Shown in pieces: positions 51,556-60,785 of a stretch of DNA of 64,000 nt (its first letter is position 1; each line of letters begins with the position of its first letter). The DNA lies in assembly GCA_937924525.1 (NCBI GenBank), contig CALDSU010000014.1, positions 62,001 through 126,000 on the forward strand, read 5' to 3'. Origin of the DNA: an uncultured Bryobacteraceae bacterium (GTDB lineage Bacteria; Acidobacteriota; Terriglobia; Bryobacterales; Bryobacteraceae). The notes under the pieces are model-generated. The model was not told where the DNA came from. It saw nothing but the letters and a program-made list of their open reading frames with translations, and did not search any database. The translations under genes were made by a program, and so were the position numbers.

Positions 51556-51632
51556 GCAGGCACTTGCGCCTGCCGCTTCCCGACTCCTCGGGAGGCGTGG
51601 AGATCCATTAGACTTCGGACCCTCCGGGAGGG
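51556..51632. repeat. Cluster of three hairpins
   Basis: In the 262-base gap before the small basic protein gene: GCAGGC-ACTTGC-GCCTGC (51556-51573), TCCCGA-CTCC-TCGGGA (51578-51593, identical to 4652-4667) and CCCTCC-G-GGAGGG (51620-51632). It looks like a REP-type repeat or transcript-end structure. No protein is coded here. Confidence 0.45.
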
Positions 51633-51657
51633 GAGCCTGCCTAAATGGCGCCCCGGC

Positions 51658-51882
51658 TCAGGAGACCGCTTCGCGGCTGGCATCCACATCCGAGACGCTG
51701 GTCTCGACCAAGTCCGCGTCCAAGCCGTCGTCAAAGGGTTCGATCGGCGGGCCGGGTTCCTCGCCCGGTCCGCGAACTTCGAACTTCTTGCCGAAACGCC
51801 GGGCGCGCTTTTCTTCCTGGCGCTCCTTTCGCTGCTGTTCCTTTTGGCGCTTCTTGAAAGTTTGTCCTCCGCGTCCGGCCAT
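51658..51882 (-). CDS. Small highly charged protein
   Basis: 74 residues. The first half is strongly basic (FKKRQKEQQRKERQEEKRARR, one long helix); the second half is acidic (EEPGPPIEPFDDGLDADLVE). AGGAGGAATC stands directly before the ATG at 51880-51882, an excellent ribosome site, so the frame is real. Similar short basic proteins are common in acidobacteria and might bind RNA or ribosomes. It is just downstream of the RRM gene on the same strand, supporting an RNA link. Confidence 0.72.
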   Translation of the reverse strand: MAGRGGQTFKKRQKEQQRKERQEEKRARRFGKKFEVRGPGEEPGPPIEPFDDGLDADLVETSVSDVDASREAVS

Positions 51883-51973
51883 GATTCCTCCTGCGAGATT
51901 CATAGGCCGCGTTCCAGGAGGCGCGCGGCCCTGCATAACTAGGCCGGACCCGGGTCCGGCCGGGATCACGAAA

Positions 51974-52303
51974 CTACCAACGCGAGCGGCGTCCGGCGGA
52001 AGAACCCCGCCCGTAGCCGGAACCACCGCGGCCCCCGCCAAACGCGGAGCCCCCCTGCGGTTTCGGACGCGCTTCGTTCACATTCATGGTACGCCCATTC
52101 AGCTCCGCGCCGTTAAGGCCGGCGATGGCCGTCGCGGCGTCGTTCCGCTCGGTCATTTCCACGAACGCGAATCCGCGGGGCTGGCCCGTGTCGCGATCGG
52201 TCACGATACTGACGCGCTCCACGGCGCCGTAGGCCGCAAAAGCCGCATGCAACTCGTCCTGCGTCGTCTGGTAACTAAGGTTTCCTACAAAAATGTTGGT
52301 CAA
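51974..52303 (-). CDS. RRM-family RNA-binding protein
   Basis: 109 residues. One RNA-recognition motif has RNP2 IFVGNL (residues 4-9) and RNP1 RGFAFVEM (~43-50), followed by a Gly/Arg/Ser-rich tail (~80-109). This is the cyanobacterial/plant-type glycine-rich RNA-binding layout, also common in acidobacteria, often cold-regulated. It binds single-stranded RNA. The 180 bases between this gene and the TPR-like gene start hold no further gene. Confidence 0.95.
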   Translation of the reverse strand: MTNIFVGNLSYQTTQDELHAAFAAYGAVERVSIVTDRDTGQPRGFAFVEMTERNDAATAIAGLNGAELNGRTMNVNEARPKPQGGSAFGGGRGGSGYGRGSSAGRRSRW

Positions 52304-52483
52304 GCAAATTCCTTTCAGGTGTTTCGTCCTTGTCAGACTGCGCTACAGATCGAATCGGAAAGCGGCGGCCGGAAGGCACTCGTCGAATATTGAGAGGCGG
52401 GCAAAGACACTTTTAGGATAGCATCGTTCCCGCGAAAGTCAAATTGGGGTCCGCAGGGCGCAAGCAACGGGCCGCGGAAAAAT

Positions 52484-53356
52484 CTACTGCCCCGGCGCCG
52501 TCATCTGCGTTTTCATGTTTTGCAGTTGCTGCACCAGTTGCGCCCAGGTGGGGTTGTTCGGTTCCAGCGACTGCGCGCGGCGGAACAGACGCTCGGCGTC
52601 GGCGATGAATTCGACTCGCGCCTGAGGGGTCGGGGCCAGGATGCTGCCGTAGCGGTACAGCGTGTTGCCCGCCACCGCGAGGACCATCGGACTGCGCAAA
52701 GTCTCCAGTTGTCGCTTGGCGTGCGCCGCGAAGGGGCCGTTCTTGGCCAGCGGATCGATCGAGGTCGGCTGCCCGTTGAACGCCAGCCCGTCCACGCCCA
52801 GAATGCCCAGCCCGTAGAGAAACCCGAGCCGCCACTCCCATTCGCCGTTCTGCGGTTCGAGCTCCATTGCTTTCAGCAACAGTTTCTCGGCCAGTTCCCG
52901 GTCGTTCAACTGATAGAATCTGGCCATGTTGGCCAGGACGCGGGGATTGTTCGATTTGGCGTGGGCCGCCCACAACTGTTGAGCCTTCTCATAGGCGGCC
53001 GGGTCGGCCAGCTGGTGTCCGCGAGGATCGATGGCGGCTTCGTAGATGGCCGTCACGGGGGCTTCGGGGTGATGTTCGATCAGCCAGAGAATATGGCGGG
53101 CGCGGGCGGCCTTGGCCGCCTCTTCTCCGACCGCCATCCACTGGTAGAAGTAATACCCCAGCAGCTTGGCGCGGGCCGCCAGGTCATGAGGATTGCGCGT
53201 CAATTGCCGTTCCAGTTCTTCGGCGGCGTCGCGGTCGAGGGCGGCGCCCTGCTGGGCGGAGTCCTCGGCCGTGCCTGGCGTGGTGCGTCCTCCCCGCTGG
53301 GCCGGGGCGCCCACGGCGAGCGCCAGCGCCAGCGCTGCGGTCCAAATGGCTCTCAT
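52484..53356 (-). CDS. Exported TPR-like protein
   Basis: 290 residues with a signal peptide (IWTAALALALAVGAPAQ). Helical repeats follow: LERQLTRNPHDLAARAKLLGYYF, NNPRVLANMARFYQLNDRELAEKLLLKAMELEPQN and DAERLFRRAQSLEPNNPTWAQLVQ. These are tetratricopeptide-like. The middle (YGLGILGVDGLAFNGQP) is a loop not typical of TPRs. It probably mediates protein contacts in the periplasm. GGAAG lies 5 bases before the ATG. Divergent from the yvcK-like gene, 70 bases apart. Confidence 0.78.
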   Translation of the reverse strand: MRAIWTAALALALAVGAPAQRGGRTTPGTAEDSAQQGAALDRDAAEELERQLTRNPHDLAARAKLLGYYFYQWMAVGEEAAKAARARHILWLIEHHPEAPVTAIYEAAIDPRGHQLADPAAYEKAQQLWAAHAKSNNPRVLANMARFYQLNDRELAEKLLLKAMELEPQNGEWEWRLGFLYGLGILGVDGLAFNGQPTSIDPLAKNGPFAAHAKRQLETLRSPMVLAVAGNTLYRYGSILAPTPQARVEFIADAERLFRRAQSLEPNNPTWAQLVQQLQNMKTQMTAPGQ

Positions 53357-53426
53357 GCCACTTCCCATTGTATCGGCTTGGCGGCGCCGCGCCCGGAAGC
53401 CGTATGATGGAACGAAACGGTTGCTC

Positions 53427-54485
53427 ATGACTGCCGACCGACCTTTCCGCATCGTCGCGATCGGAGGCGGCACGGGTTTATCCGCGCTGCTGAACGGCTT
53501 GAAACATTACGCCCGCCCGCCCGCCACGCCTGCCGAGGAGGAATCGGCGGTAGTGGACATTCGGGCCGTGGTGACCGTCACGGACGACGGCGGTAGTTCG
53601 GGCCGCCTCCGGCGGGACTTCGAAATGCTTCCGCCGGGCGACATCCGCAACTGCATGGTGGCGCTGTCGGAGGACGAAGCGCTGCTCTCACGCCTGTTCC
53701 AGTACCGTTTCCAAAACGGCCGCGGCTTGAAGGGACACAGCTTCGGCAATCTGTTTCTCACCGCTCTCACGCACATCACCGGCGATTTCCAGGACGCCAT
53801 CCGGCTCTCGTCGGAGGTCCTCAAGATTTCCGGGACCATCTATCCGTCTACCTCGGCCGACGTTGCCCTGGAGGCCCTGCTCGACGACGGCACGCGCGTG
53901 CAGGGCGAGAGCAACATCAGCCGCAGCAGACGCCGCATTGAGCGGATTCGGCTGCGCCCCCGGCGCTGCAAGCCCCTGCCCGAAACCATTGAGGCGATCA
54001 GCCAGGCCGACCTGATCACCCTCGGTCCCGGCTCGCTGTTCACCAGCCTGATTCCGAACCTGCTGGTCGACGGAATCCCGCAGGCCATCCGGCGCGCCGC
54101 CGGATTGAAAGCCTATTTCGTGAACCTGATGTGGCAGCCGGGAGAAACCATGCACTTCCGCGCCTCCGACCATGTGAAGGCGATTTACCGCCACGCGGGC
54201 GATCCCTTCCTCGATTACGCGATCGTCAACAGCCGGGAGATCCCCCGGCCGCTGCGGCGCAAGTACGCGCGGGCCGAGGCGCGGCCGGTGGAAGTGGACG
54301 TTGACGAGTTGAACCGGCTCGGCCTGGAGGTGGTGGCCGGCGACCTGCTCGACAGCGGCGGCATGGTTCGCCATAGCCCGGCGGCCATGGCGGCCGTCGC
54401 CGTGCAACTGGCGCGCGAGGGACGCCTGCGGCGCGAACTGGCCGAGACGGAGGCGCAACGAGTCCGATGGCGCGCTTCGCGTTAG
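53427..54485 (+). CDS. yvcK: YvcK/CofD-like gluconeogenesis factor
   Basis: 352 residues. IVAIGGGTGLSALLNGLKHY is the nucleotide-binding start, then VVTVTDDGGSSGRLRRDFEMLPPGDIRNCMVAL and GHSFGNLFLTALTHITGDF, all YvcK hallmarks. YvcK binds UDP-GlcNAc-type sugars and controls carbon flow to the cell wall. In Bacillus and mycobacteria it is regulated by PASTA Ser/Thr kinases; here a Ser/Thr kinase is two genes downstream. It overlaps the TPR gene by 19 bases. The ribosome site is weak. Confidence 0.93.
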   Translation: MTADRPFRIVAIGGGTGLSALLNGLKHYARPPATPAEEESAVVDIRAVVTVTDDGGSSGRLRRDFEMLPPGDIRNCMVALSEDEALLSRLFQYRFQNGRGLKGHSFGNLFLTALTHITGDFQDAIRLSSEVLKISGTIYPSTSADVALEALLDDGTRVQGESNISRSRRRIERIRLRPRRCKPLPETIEAISQADLITLGPGSLFTSLIPNLLVDGIPQAIRRAAGLKAYFVNLMWQPGETMHFRASDHVKAIYRHAGDPFLDYAIVNSREIPRPLRRKYARAEARPVEVDVDELNRLGLEVVAGDLLDSGGMVRHSPAAMAAVAVQLAREGRLRRELAETEAQRVRWRASR

Positions 54486-57400
54486 CCCTGGCGCTGGCCG
54501 CCGCGACGCTGCCCGCGCAGGAATCCCTCTGGAAGTCGTACCTGGATTCCGGCTTGCAGCGCGCCCGCCAGCAGGACTTCCGGCAGGCGCAGCAATTCCT
54601 TTTTCAAGCCGTGCAGCAGGCGGAGAAATTCGGCCCGCGCGACCCGCGCCTGGCGGCGACGCTGTTCGAACTGGCCGCCGTCTACCGCGCGCTCGGCAGG
54701 TATGCCCAGGCGGAAGCGCTGCTCGAGCGGGTCTGGGAATTGCGCGAGGCACAGCCGCGCAAGTCGCCGCGCGACCTGGCCGAGACGCAAAAAGCGCTCG
54801 CCGGACTGGCCACCCTTCAGGGCCAGTTTCGCAAGGCGGAGCAACTCTACCTGAACGCCTTTGACCTGGAAATCGAAGCCGCCGGCGCGGGCAGCCTCGC
54901 GTACGCCGCCACGCTGCGCCAACTGGCCGATGCGTACCGCCTGGAGGGCAAGTACCGCGAGGCGGAGGTGCTGCTGGAAAAGTCGCTGGGCATTTGCGAA
55001 AAGGCCGCGGGGGCCGATTCGGCGGAGGTGGCGGCGGCTTTGCAGTCGTTGGGTGAGTTGCGCCTGGCGGGAGGCCGCCCGCTCGAGGCGGCGTCGCTGC
55101 TGGAACGCTCGCTGGCGCTGCGCCGGGCCAGACTCGGCGCCGAGCACCTGGCAACCGCCGCCGCCCTGCTCCCGTTGGCCCAAGCCCACTTTGCGGCCGG
55201 CGACTTTGCAAAGGCCTCCCAGTTGCTTCACAATGGCCGGCGGTTGCGCGAGCGCCTGCTCGGCGCCGCGCATCCGGAGGTCGCGCAGGCGATCGAGCAG
55301 CAGGCGGAATGGCAGGTGGCCCAGCGCGAGTTTGCCGGCGCGGAAAAGCTGTATCGCGAGGCGCTGCGCGTGCGGGAGGAGTTGTTCGGCCGCGAGCATC
55401 CCGACGTGGCGCGCACGTTGTTGGGCCTGGGGCGCGCGCAAGCCTTCCAGGGCCGGTTCGGGGAAGCCGCCGGGCTGCTCGACGAGGCGCTGACGCTCAG
55501 CCGCCGGACCTTGGGGGAAGAACACCCTCAGGCCGCCGAGGCCCAGGAGGCGGCGGCGCTGCTGGCGCGCGCGCAGGGGCGCTACACGGAGGCGGAAAAG
55601 CTGGCCCGGGTGGCCCTTGCTCTGCGCCAGAAAGTGCTTGGTCCGTCTCACCCAGCGGTCGCCGAAACGCTCAACGCTCTCGGCAGCCTGGCCCTTGATC
55701 AGCGCCGCTTCGACCAGGCGCTGGCCGCCTACCGCGAGGCGCTCGCAGTCTGGGAACAGGCGCTGGGGCTCGACAGTCTGCCGGCCGCCGGAGTGCTGGG
55801 CAACCTGGGCGCGGCGCTGCATCAGCGGGGGGAATTCGAGGCGGCCGAGGCGCCGCTGCGCCAGGCGGCCGCGATCCTGGCCAAGGCGCTCCGGCCCGCC
55901 CATCCCGATGTGCTTGCGGCCAACCGGCGCCTGGCGGTCTGCCTGATCGATCTGGGTAATTTCCGCGAAGCCGAAGCGCTGCTGGCGGCAATCCTGCCGG
56001 CGTTCGAGCAGACCCGCGGCGCCCAGGACCCCGAGACGCTGCGCGTGCTGGAACAGCTTGCCGCGGTGTCCCGCGCCCAATTGAAGTGGATCGAGGCCGA
56101 GCAGTATGCCCAGCGCCGGCTGGCGGCGCTCGCCAAACTCGGAGAACCGGCCCAGTTGGAAACGGCGCGAGCCCTGGCGGATCTGGCCGATGCCCGGCAG
56201 GCGCTGGGCCGCGCGGCCGAAGGAGAAAAGGACTTGGCCCGCGGCCTCGAGATCGTGCGGGCGCGCCTGGGAGATCGGCATCCGGAAACCGCCCAGCTCC
56301 AGGTCCGCGCGGGCGTCCATGCCTTCCGGCAGCGCGATTACCCGCGCGCCGCGGCGCTGCTGGGCGAGGCCGCCGCGACTTTGGAGGCGATCCCCGGCCA
56401 GGAACCGGAGCGCGCCCGCGCGCTCTACCAGCACGGTGAAGCCCTCACCGCGCTGCAACGGCCCAAGGAGGCAGTGGGCCTGTACGAGAAGGCGCTCGGT
56501 CTGCAACAGGCCGCGCTGGGCCAGGAGCATCCGGACTGCGCTTCCACCATGCTCGGCCTGGGCCGGGCGCGCCTCGCCCTTGGGCACCTGGACGACGCCG
56601 AGCGGTGGATGCGCGCGGCGCTGGCCGCCTGGGAGAAGACGCTGGGACCGGAAAACGGCTCGCTGGCGCCCGTACTTGCCGACTTGGCCAACCTCCGGCG
56701 GCTGCGCCAGCAATACGCCGCGGCCGAGGATTTCTATCGCCGCGCGATCGCGCTGATCGAGGGGACCCAGGGGCCGCATTCGTCCAGCCTGGCCGCGCCG
56801 CTCGAGGGACTGGCGGCGTTGTTCGAGCAACGCGCCCGCTATGTGGAGGCCGAGGCCGCGCTGACGCGCGCGCTGCGCATCGCGGAAGCCGCCCTGGGAG
56901 CGGATCACGTCGACCTGGCCAAAACCCATCATGCGCTGGCCTCCTGTCTGCGCGCCCAGGCCCGTTACGCGGATGCCGAACGCAGCACGCGCGCCGCGCT
57001 GAGTCTGCTGGAGGCCCACTTCGGCGCGTCGCATCCGGAAGTGGCCACCGCGCTGGCCAACCTGGCCGATCTCTACCGGTTGATGCGCAAATACGCCGAG
57101 GCCGCTCCGCTGCTCGACCGCGCAATTCGCATCCTGGAGACCGTTCCCTCGGCGAAACCGCAACTGGCTGCGGTGCATGATCAACTCGGCGGTTTGCGCA
57201 CCGCGCGACAGGACTATGCGGGCGCCGAAGCTGCCTTCCAGCAGGCCCTGAAATTATTCTCCGACTCCTCCGGCGCCTCCAGCCTGGAATACGCCCGCGT
57301 GCTCGGCAACCTAGCTTACTGTTACGCGCAGCAGAAGCGATTCGCCGACGCAGAGAAATATTTCCAGCGGACGCTTTCGCTCAGCGAGGAGATGCTGGGC

Positions 57401-57532
57401 CGCGACCACCCCGCGCTGGCGCCCGTGCTGGAGAATTATGCGGCCGTCCTGCGGCTCCGCAAGCGGGATGCGGAAGCCGGCGACCTGCTCGACCGCGCAC
57501 AAGGCATCCGGCGCAAGGCCCAGGCTCCGTAG
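54467..57532 (+). CDS. Large exported TPR protein (kinesin-light-chain type)
   Basis: 1021 residues: a signal peptide (FALALALAAATLPAQ) then about twenty 42-residue TPR units with the A-E-x-L-x-x-x-A-L-x-I/L-x-E-x-x-x-G-x-x-H-P pattern (HPEVAQAIEQQAEWQVAQ, HPDVARTLLGLGRAQAFQ, HPAVAETLNALGSLALDQ, HPDVLAANRRLAVCLIDL and others). Predicted to be a periplasmic solenoid scaffold. It overlaps yvcK, and the kinase gene begins 161 bases later beyond a MITE-like repeat. GC content and codon use match neighbours. Confidence 0.92.
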   Translation: MARFALALALAAATLPAQESLWKSYLDSGLQRARQQDFRQAQQFLFQAVQQAEKFGPRDPRLAATLFELAAVYRALGRYAQAEALLERVWELREAQPRKSPRDLAETQKALAGLATLQGQFRKAEQLYLNAFDLEIEAAGAGSLAYAATLRQLADAYRLEGKYREAEVLLEKSLGICEKAAGADSAEVAAALQSLGELRLAGGRPLEAASLLERSLALRRARLGAEHLATAAALLPLAQAHFAAGDFAKASQLLHNGRRLRERLLGAAHPEVAQAIEQQAEWQVAQREFAGAEKLYREALRVREELFGREHPDVARTLLGLGRAQAFQGRFGEAAGLLDEALTLSRRTLGEEHPQAAEAQEAAALLARAQGRYTEAEKLARVALALRQKVLGPSHPAVAETLNALGSLALDQRRFDQALAAYREALAVWEQALGLDSLPAAGVLGNLGAALHQRGEFEAAEAPLRQAAAILAKALRPAHPDVLAANRRLAVCLIDLGNFREAEALLAAILPAFEQTRGAQDPETLRVLEQLAAVSRAQLKWIEAEQYAQRRLAALAKLGEPAQLETARALADLADARQALGRAAEGEKDLARGLEIVRARLGDRHPETAQLQVRAGVHAFRQRDYPRAAALLGEAAATLEAIPGQEPERARALYQHGEALTALQRPKEAVGLYEKALGLQQAALGQEHPDCASTMLGLGRARLALGHLDDAERWMRAALAAWEKTLGPENGSLAPVLADLANLRRLRQQYAAAEDFYRRAIALIEGTQGPHSSSLAAPLEGLAALFEQRARYVEAEAALTRALRIAEAALGADHVDLAKTHHALASCLRAQARYADAERSTRAALSLLEAHFGASHPEVATALANLADLYRLMRKYAEAAPLLDRAIRILETVPSAKPQLAAVHDQLGGLRTARQDYAGAEAAFQQALKLFSDSSGASSLEYARVLGNLAYCYAQQKRFADAEKYFQRTLSLSEEMLGRDHPALAPVLENYAAVLRLRKRDAEAGDLLDRAQGIRRKAQAP

Positions 57533-57538
57533 CCCCGG

Positions 57539-57656
57539 AGCTTGTTGAAAAACCGGGACAGGCTGCTCTGCCCCGAGGCGCACCCAGCCAAAATCAGGGA
57601 GTTGCGATCAAACCGACGTGGGCAGATGTGTCTGTCCCAGGGTTTTTCGACAAGCT
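57539..57656. repeat. MITE-like repeat, copy 2
   Basis: 118 bases, the inverted homologue of 23973-24089. Ends: AGCTTGTTGAAAAACCGGG on the left and CCAGGGTTTTTCGACAAGCT on the right, an imperfect terminal inverted repeat of ~20 bases. It lies 6 bases after the TPR gene and 37 bases before the kinase start, so it may carry the kinase promoter or end the TPR transcript. Confidence 0.6.
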
Positions 57657-57693
57657 CATCGCGTCGACTACACTGACAAGGGAACCGCCCGGT

Positions 57694-59067
57694 ATGGAAC
57701 TCACGCAAGCGGGTCGCTACGAGTTACGCTCGCTCCTTGGCAAGGGCGGGGGCGGCGCGGTCTATGCCGGATGGGATCCGCTGATTGGCCGGGAGGTGGC
57801 GGTCAAGCTGGTGCCGCTGGGCGAAATCGCGGGTCAGGACGCCATGGCGTGGGCGCTGCGGGAAGCGCGGGCGGCCGGGGTGCTCTCGCACCCCCACATT
57901 GTCACGGTGCATGACATCGGCGCCCTCGAAGGATACGCGTACATCGTGATGGAACTGGTGCGGGGAACCAATCTGGCCGCGCTGCTGAAGCAGGACCCGC
58001 CGGCGGCGCGCCACGTGCTTGGGGTGCTGCGGCAGGCGGCCGAGGCGCTCGATTTCGCGCACTCCCGCGGCATCGTCCATCGCGACGTGAAGCCGGCCAA
58101 TATCCTGATCCGCGAGGACGGCTGCGCGAAAATCGGCGATTTCGGCATCGCGCGCATCCAGAGCGCGGCCAAGCTGACCCGGACCGGCCAGTTCTTCGGC
58201 ACCCCGCAGTACATGTCCCCGGAGCAAATCCAGGGCCAGGCGGTGGACGGGAGGTCCGACCAATTCAGCCTGGCCGTGGTGGCTTACGAGGCTCTGGCGG
58301 GCCGGTCTCCCTACACCGAGGAAGGGCTGGTGTTTCAGATCCTCACCGCGCCTCCTCCGCCGGTGGACGCGCGCTGGGACCCGGTCTTCCGCAAAGGACT
58401 GGCCAAGAAGCCGGAGGAGCGCTACTCGTCGTGCACCGCACTGGTGGAGGCGCTGGAACAGGCCTTCGCCCCCGCGCCCGCGCCGGTCCGCGCCTCGCCG
58501 GCGAGCGAGCCGCGCAAGGCGCTGGCGGCGGCCGGCATCGCGGCGCTGCTGGCGCTCGCGGTGGGCGGGGCCTGGTGGCTGGCGCGTCCCCGCCCGCACC
58601 CGGACGCCGGCGCGGCGCCCTCCGCCGTGCGCGCCGGGGAACCGCCGGCTGCCGAGCCGGCGCCCGCCGCCTCCGCCGTCGCGCCGGCATCCACCCCGAA
58701 ACCCAACCGTGAAACTCCGCCGCGCCCTTCGGCGACGCCGCCGGAACTCAAACCTTCAGCCGGCGCAGAGCCCAAAAACGCGTCTCCGCCGCCTCCGTCC
58801 CCCGAGGCCGACGTTCCCGCGCGGACTGCGATCTGGTCGGGGTCCCTCGCCCCCGGCGCGGAACTGACTTTCGGCGCGGCCGGCCCGTCCGCCGGGGCGC
58901 TGACGGTCGAACTTCCCTCTGCGTTCCTCGTCGACAGGGTCACCCCCAAGGTTGCCGAGGTGGTCGAGTCCCCCTCCGCCGCCAATGGCTGGTCGCAACT
59001 CCGCATTCGCAACAGCGGTTCCCAGACCCTGGATCTGGTTACAATCCGCTTCCGGCCGCGCCCTTAA
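57694..59067 (+). CDS. Membrane-anchored Ser/Thr protein kinase
   Basis: 457 residues. Hanks-type kinase domain at ~8-258: Gly loop LGKGGGGAVY, Lys38 (VAVK), Glu57, HRDVKPANIL (129-138), DFG (149-151) and SPE (175-177). It has one TM helix (~276-297), an Ala/Pro-rich extracytoplasmic linker to ~390, and a small beta domain at the end. There are no PASTA repeats. It phosphorylates cytoplasmic proteins in response to an envelope signal. YvcK, two genes upstream, is a plausible target by analogy with known YvcK phosphorylation. The ATG at 57694 is the natural start; upstream in-frame codons lie in the repeat. Confidence 0.94.
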   Translation: MELTQAGRYELRSLLGKGGGGAVYAGWDPLIGREVAVKLVPLGEIAGQDAMAWALREARAAGVLSHPHIVTVHDIGALEGYAYIVMELVRGTNLAALLKQDPPAARHVLGVLRQAAEALDFAHSRGIVHRDVKPANILIREDGCAKIGDFGIARIQSAAKLTRTGQFFGTPQYMSPEQIQGQAVDGRSDQFSLAVVAYEALAGRSPYTEEGLVFQILTAPPPPVDARWDPVFRKGLAKKPEERYSSCTALVEALEQAFAPAPAPVRASPASEPRKALAAAGIAALLALAVGGAWWLARPRPHPDAGAAPSAVRAGEPPAAEPAPAASAVAPASTPKPNRETPPRPSATPPELKPSAGAEPKNASPPPPSPEADVPARTAIWSGSLAPGAELTFGAAGPSAGALTVELPSAFLVDRVTPKVAEVVESPSAANGWSQLRIRNSGSQTLDLVTIRFRPRP

Positions 59068-59134
59068 ACACGGCGTCCGGCCAGGCGGGGCCGGCTCAAC
59101 CTCGGCGTTCGGCCCCAATGATATTCTGAAGGCG

Positions 59135-60712
59135 ATGAGTTTGTTGTCCCCCAGGCTCCATCTGAAGCTGGCGCAAAAGCAGATCCTCACGCCCAGCCTG
59201 CTCCAGATGGTCACGGTCCTCCAGTTGAACCGGCTCGAGCTGAAAGAGCTGATCAACCAGGAGATCGTCGAAAACCCGGTGCTGGAGGAGTCAAGCGAAG
59301 GCGAGGAGATCTCGCCGGAAGAGCTGTTGCCTCTGCTGGAGGCCGAGCGCCTGCCGGAAGAGCAGATCCGGCTGGACGAATCGCTGCTGGTGGATTCGGC
59401 CCGGCAGGAAGAGCCCGCTGATGACGCCTCCGCCGGGGAGCGGGATGCCGCGACCGTGGCGAGCGAGGCCGCGGATCTGGCGCGCGAGCTCAACCCGGAA
59501 GCCCCGCCGGCGGAAGTCAACGATCCGTTTGACGAAATCGACTTCGGATCCTACTTCGACGAATATCTGGATCCGGGTCCCCGCAGCCCCGCCGCCGAAT
59601 CGGTGGAAAAGCCCTCGTTTGAGACGTTTCTGTCCGCTCCGGTGACGTTGTACGATCATCTGCGTTCGCAGTTGAGCATCACCGAACTCGATCCGGAGGG
59701 CCGCGAGGCCGCCGAGGCGATCATCGGCAACCTGAATGAAGACGGATATCTGGCGGCTTCTTTAGAAGAAATCGCCAAGGGCGAAGAACTCCCGCTGGAA
59801 GCTCTCCAGCGCGGGCTGGAGGCCGTGCAGTCGTTCGATCCCGCCGGCGTGGGAGCGCGCGACCTGCGCGAGTGCCTGCTGCTGCAACTGGAAAGCCGCA
59901 ACGGCCGCGGCGGCGTCGCGTGGCAGATTGTGCACGACCACCTGAAGCTGGTCGAGATGCAGAATTTCCGCGAGCTGGCCAAGGTTCTCGGCCGTCCCCA
60001 GGAGCACATTGACATCGCGCTCAACGTGATTCGCCACTTGAATCCGCAGCCTGGCCTCAAGTACGCCGCCTCCGGCGCGCGGACCATTGAGCCGGATGTC
60101 TACATCAGCAAGGACGCCGACGACTATATCATTCAATTGAACGACGAGGACATCCCTCAACTGCGGCTGAATTCGCAGTACCGGCGGATGCTCGAGCGCG
60201 AAAACGGCGCCACCAAGGAAGTGCGCAACTACGTCAAGGAGCGCTACACCTCGGCGATTCAGTTGATGAAGAACATCGAGCAGCGCAAGCAGACCATTCT
60301 CAAGGTCTGCCAGGCGATTGTGCGCCGGCAGACCGAGTTTCTCTCCGAGGGGCTGGATGCGCTGAAGCCGATGATGATCAAGGAGGTCGCCGAGGAGATC
60401 GGCGTGCATCCTTCCACGGTCAGCCGCGCGGTCGCCGGCAAGTATGCGCACACGCCGCAGGGCGTCTTCGAACTGCGCTACTTTTTCTCGGAAGCCACGC
60501 AGGGACCGTCCGGCGCGGAGACGCCGCTGTTATTGCTCAAACGGAAGGTCAAGAAGCTGATCGACGAAGAGGACAAACGCCGCCCCTTGACCGACGAGCA
60601 AATTACGGCCATTCTGAACGCGCAAGGGATTCAAGTGACGCGGCGAACCGTGGCCAAATACCGGGAGGACTTGAAAATTCCCTCGACGCATGTAAGGAGA
60701 CTGAAAAACTGA
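59135..60712 (+). CDS. rpoN: RNA polymerase sigma-54 factor
   Basis: 525 residues. Region I is Gln/Leu-rich (LAQKQILTPSLLQMVTVLQLNRLELKELINQEIVENPVLE) and contacts the activators; an acidic region II follows. The core-binding domain and helix-turn-helix (EEIGVHPSTVSRAVAGKYAHTPQG) come next, and the RpoN box TRRTVAKYRE is near residue 508. It is needed for -24/-12 promoters, such as the one suggested at 38849. GAAGG lies before the ATG. It lies upstream of hpf and rapZ, the classic rpoN cluster. Confidence 0.97.
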   Translation: MSLLSPRLHLKLAQKQILTPSLLQMVTVLQLNRLELKELINQEIVENPVLEESSEGEEISPEELLPLLEAERLPEEQIRLDESLLVDSARQEEPADDASAGERDAATVASEAADLARELNPEAPPAEVNDPFDEIDFGSYFDEYLDPGPRSPAAESVEKPSFETFLSAPVTLYDHLRSQLSITELDPEGREAAEAIIGNLNEDGYLAASLEEIAKGEELPLEALQRGLEAVQSFDPAGVGARDLRECLLLQLESRNGRGGVAWQIVHDHLKLVEMQNFRELAKVLGRPQEHIDIALNVIRHLNPQPGLKYAASGARTIEPDVYISKDADDYIIQLNDEDIPQLRLNSQYRRMLERENGATKEVRNYVKERYTSAIQLMKNIEQRKQTILKVCQAIVRRQTEFLSEGLDALKPMMIKEVAEEIGVHPSTVSRAVAGKYAHTPQGVFELRYFFSEATQGPSGAETPLLLLKRKVKKLIDEEDKRRPLTDEQITAILNAQGIQVTRRTVAKYREDLKIPSTHVRRLKN

Positions 60713-60730
60713 GGGTCCCTGTCCCGCCCC

Positions 60731-60753
60731 GCGCGGATCCGTGCCGTCCGCGC
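60731..60753 (+). promoter_or_regulatory. Hairpin in the rpoN-hpf spacer
   Basis: GCGCGGA pairs with TCCGCGC across a 9-base loop, and the flanking GTCCC/GGGAC can extend it. It is in the 73-base leader of hpf, just upstream of its ribosome site. It could act as an attenuator or RNA stabiliser. Confidence 0.3.
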
Positions 60754-60785
60754 GCCGGGGGACCGCCTTCGGTGAAGGAGAACCC

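Noticed and set aside
54482-57184. 900-codon open frame on the minus strand
   Set aside because: Mirror of the TPR gene. High GC gives long antisense frames; the regular spacing of its residues merely reflects the TPR repeats on the other strand.
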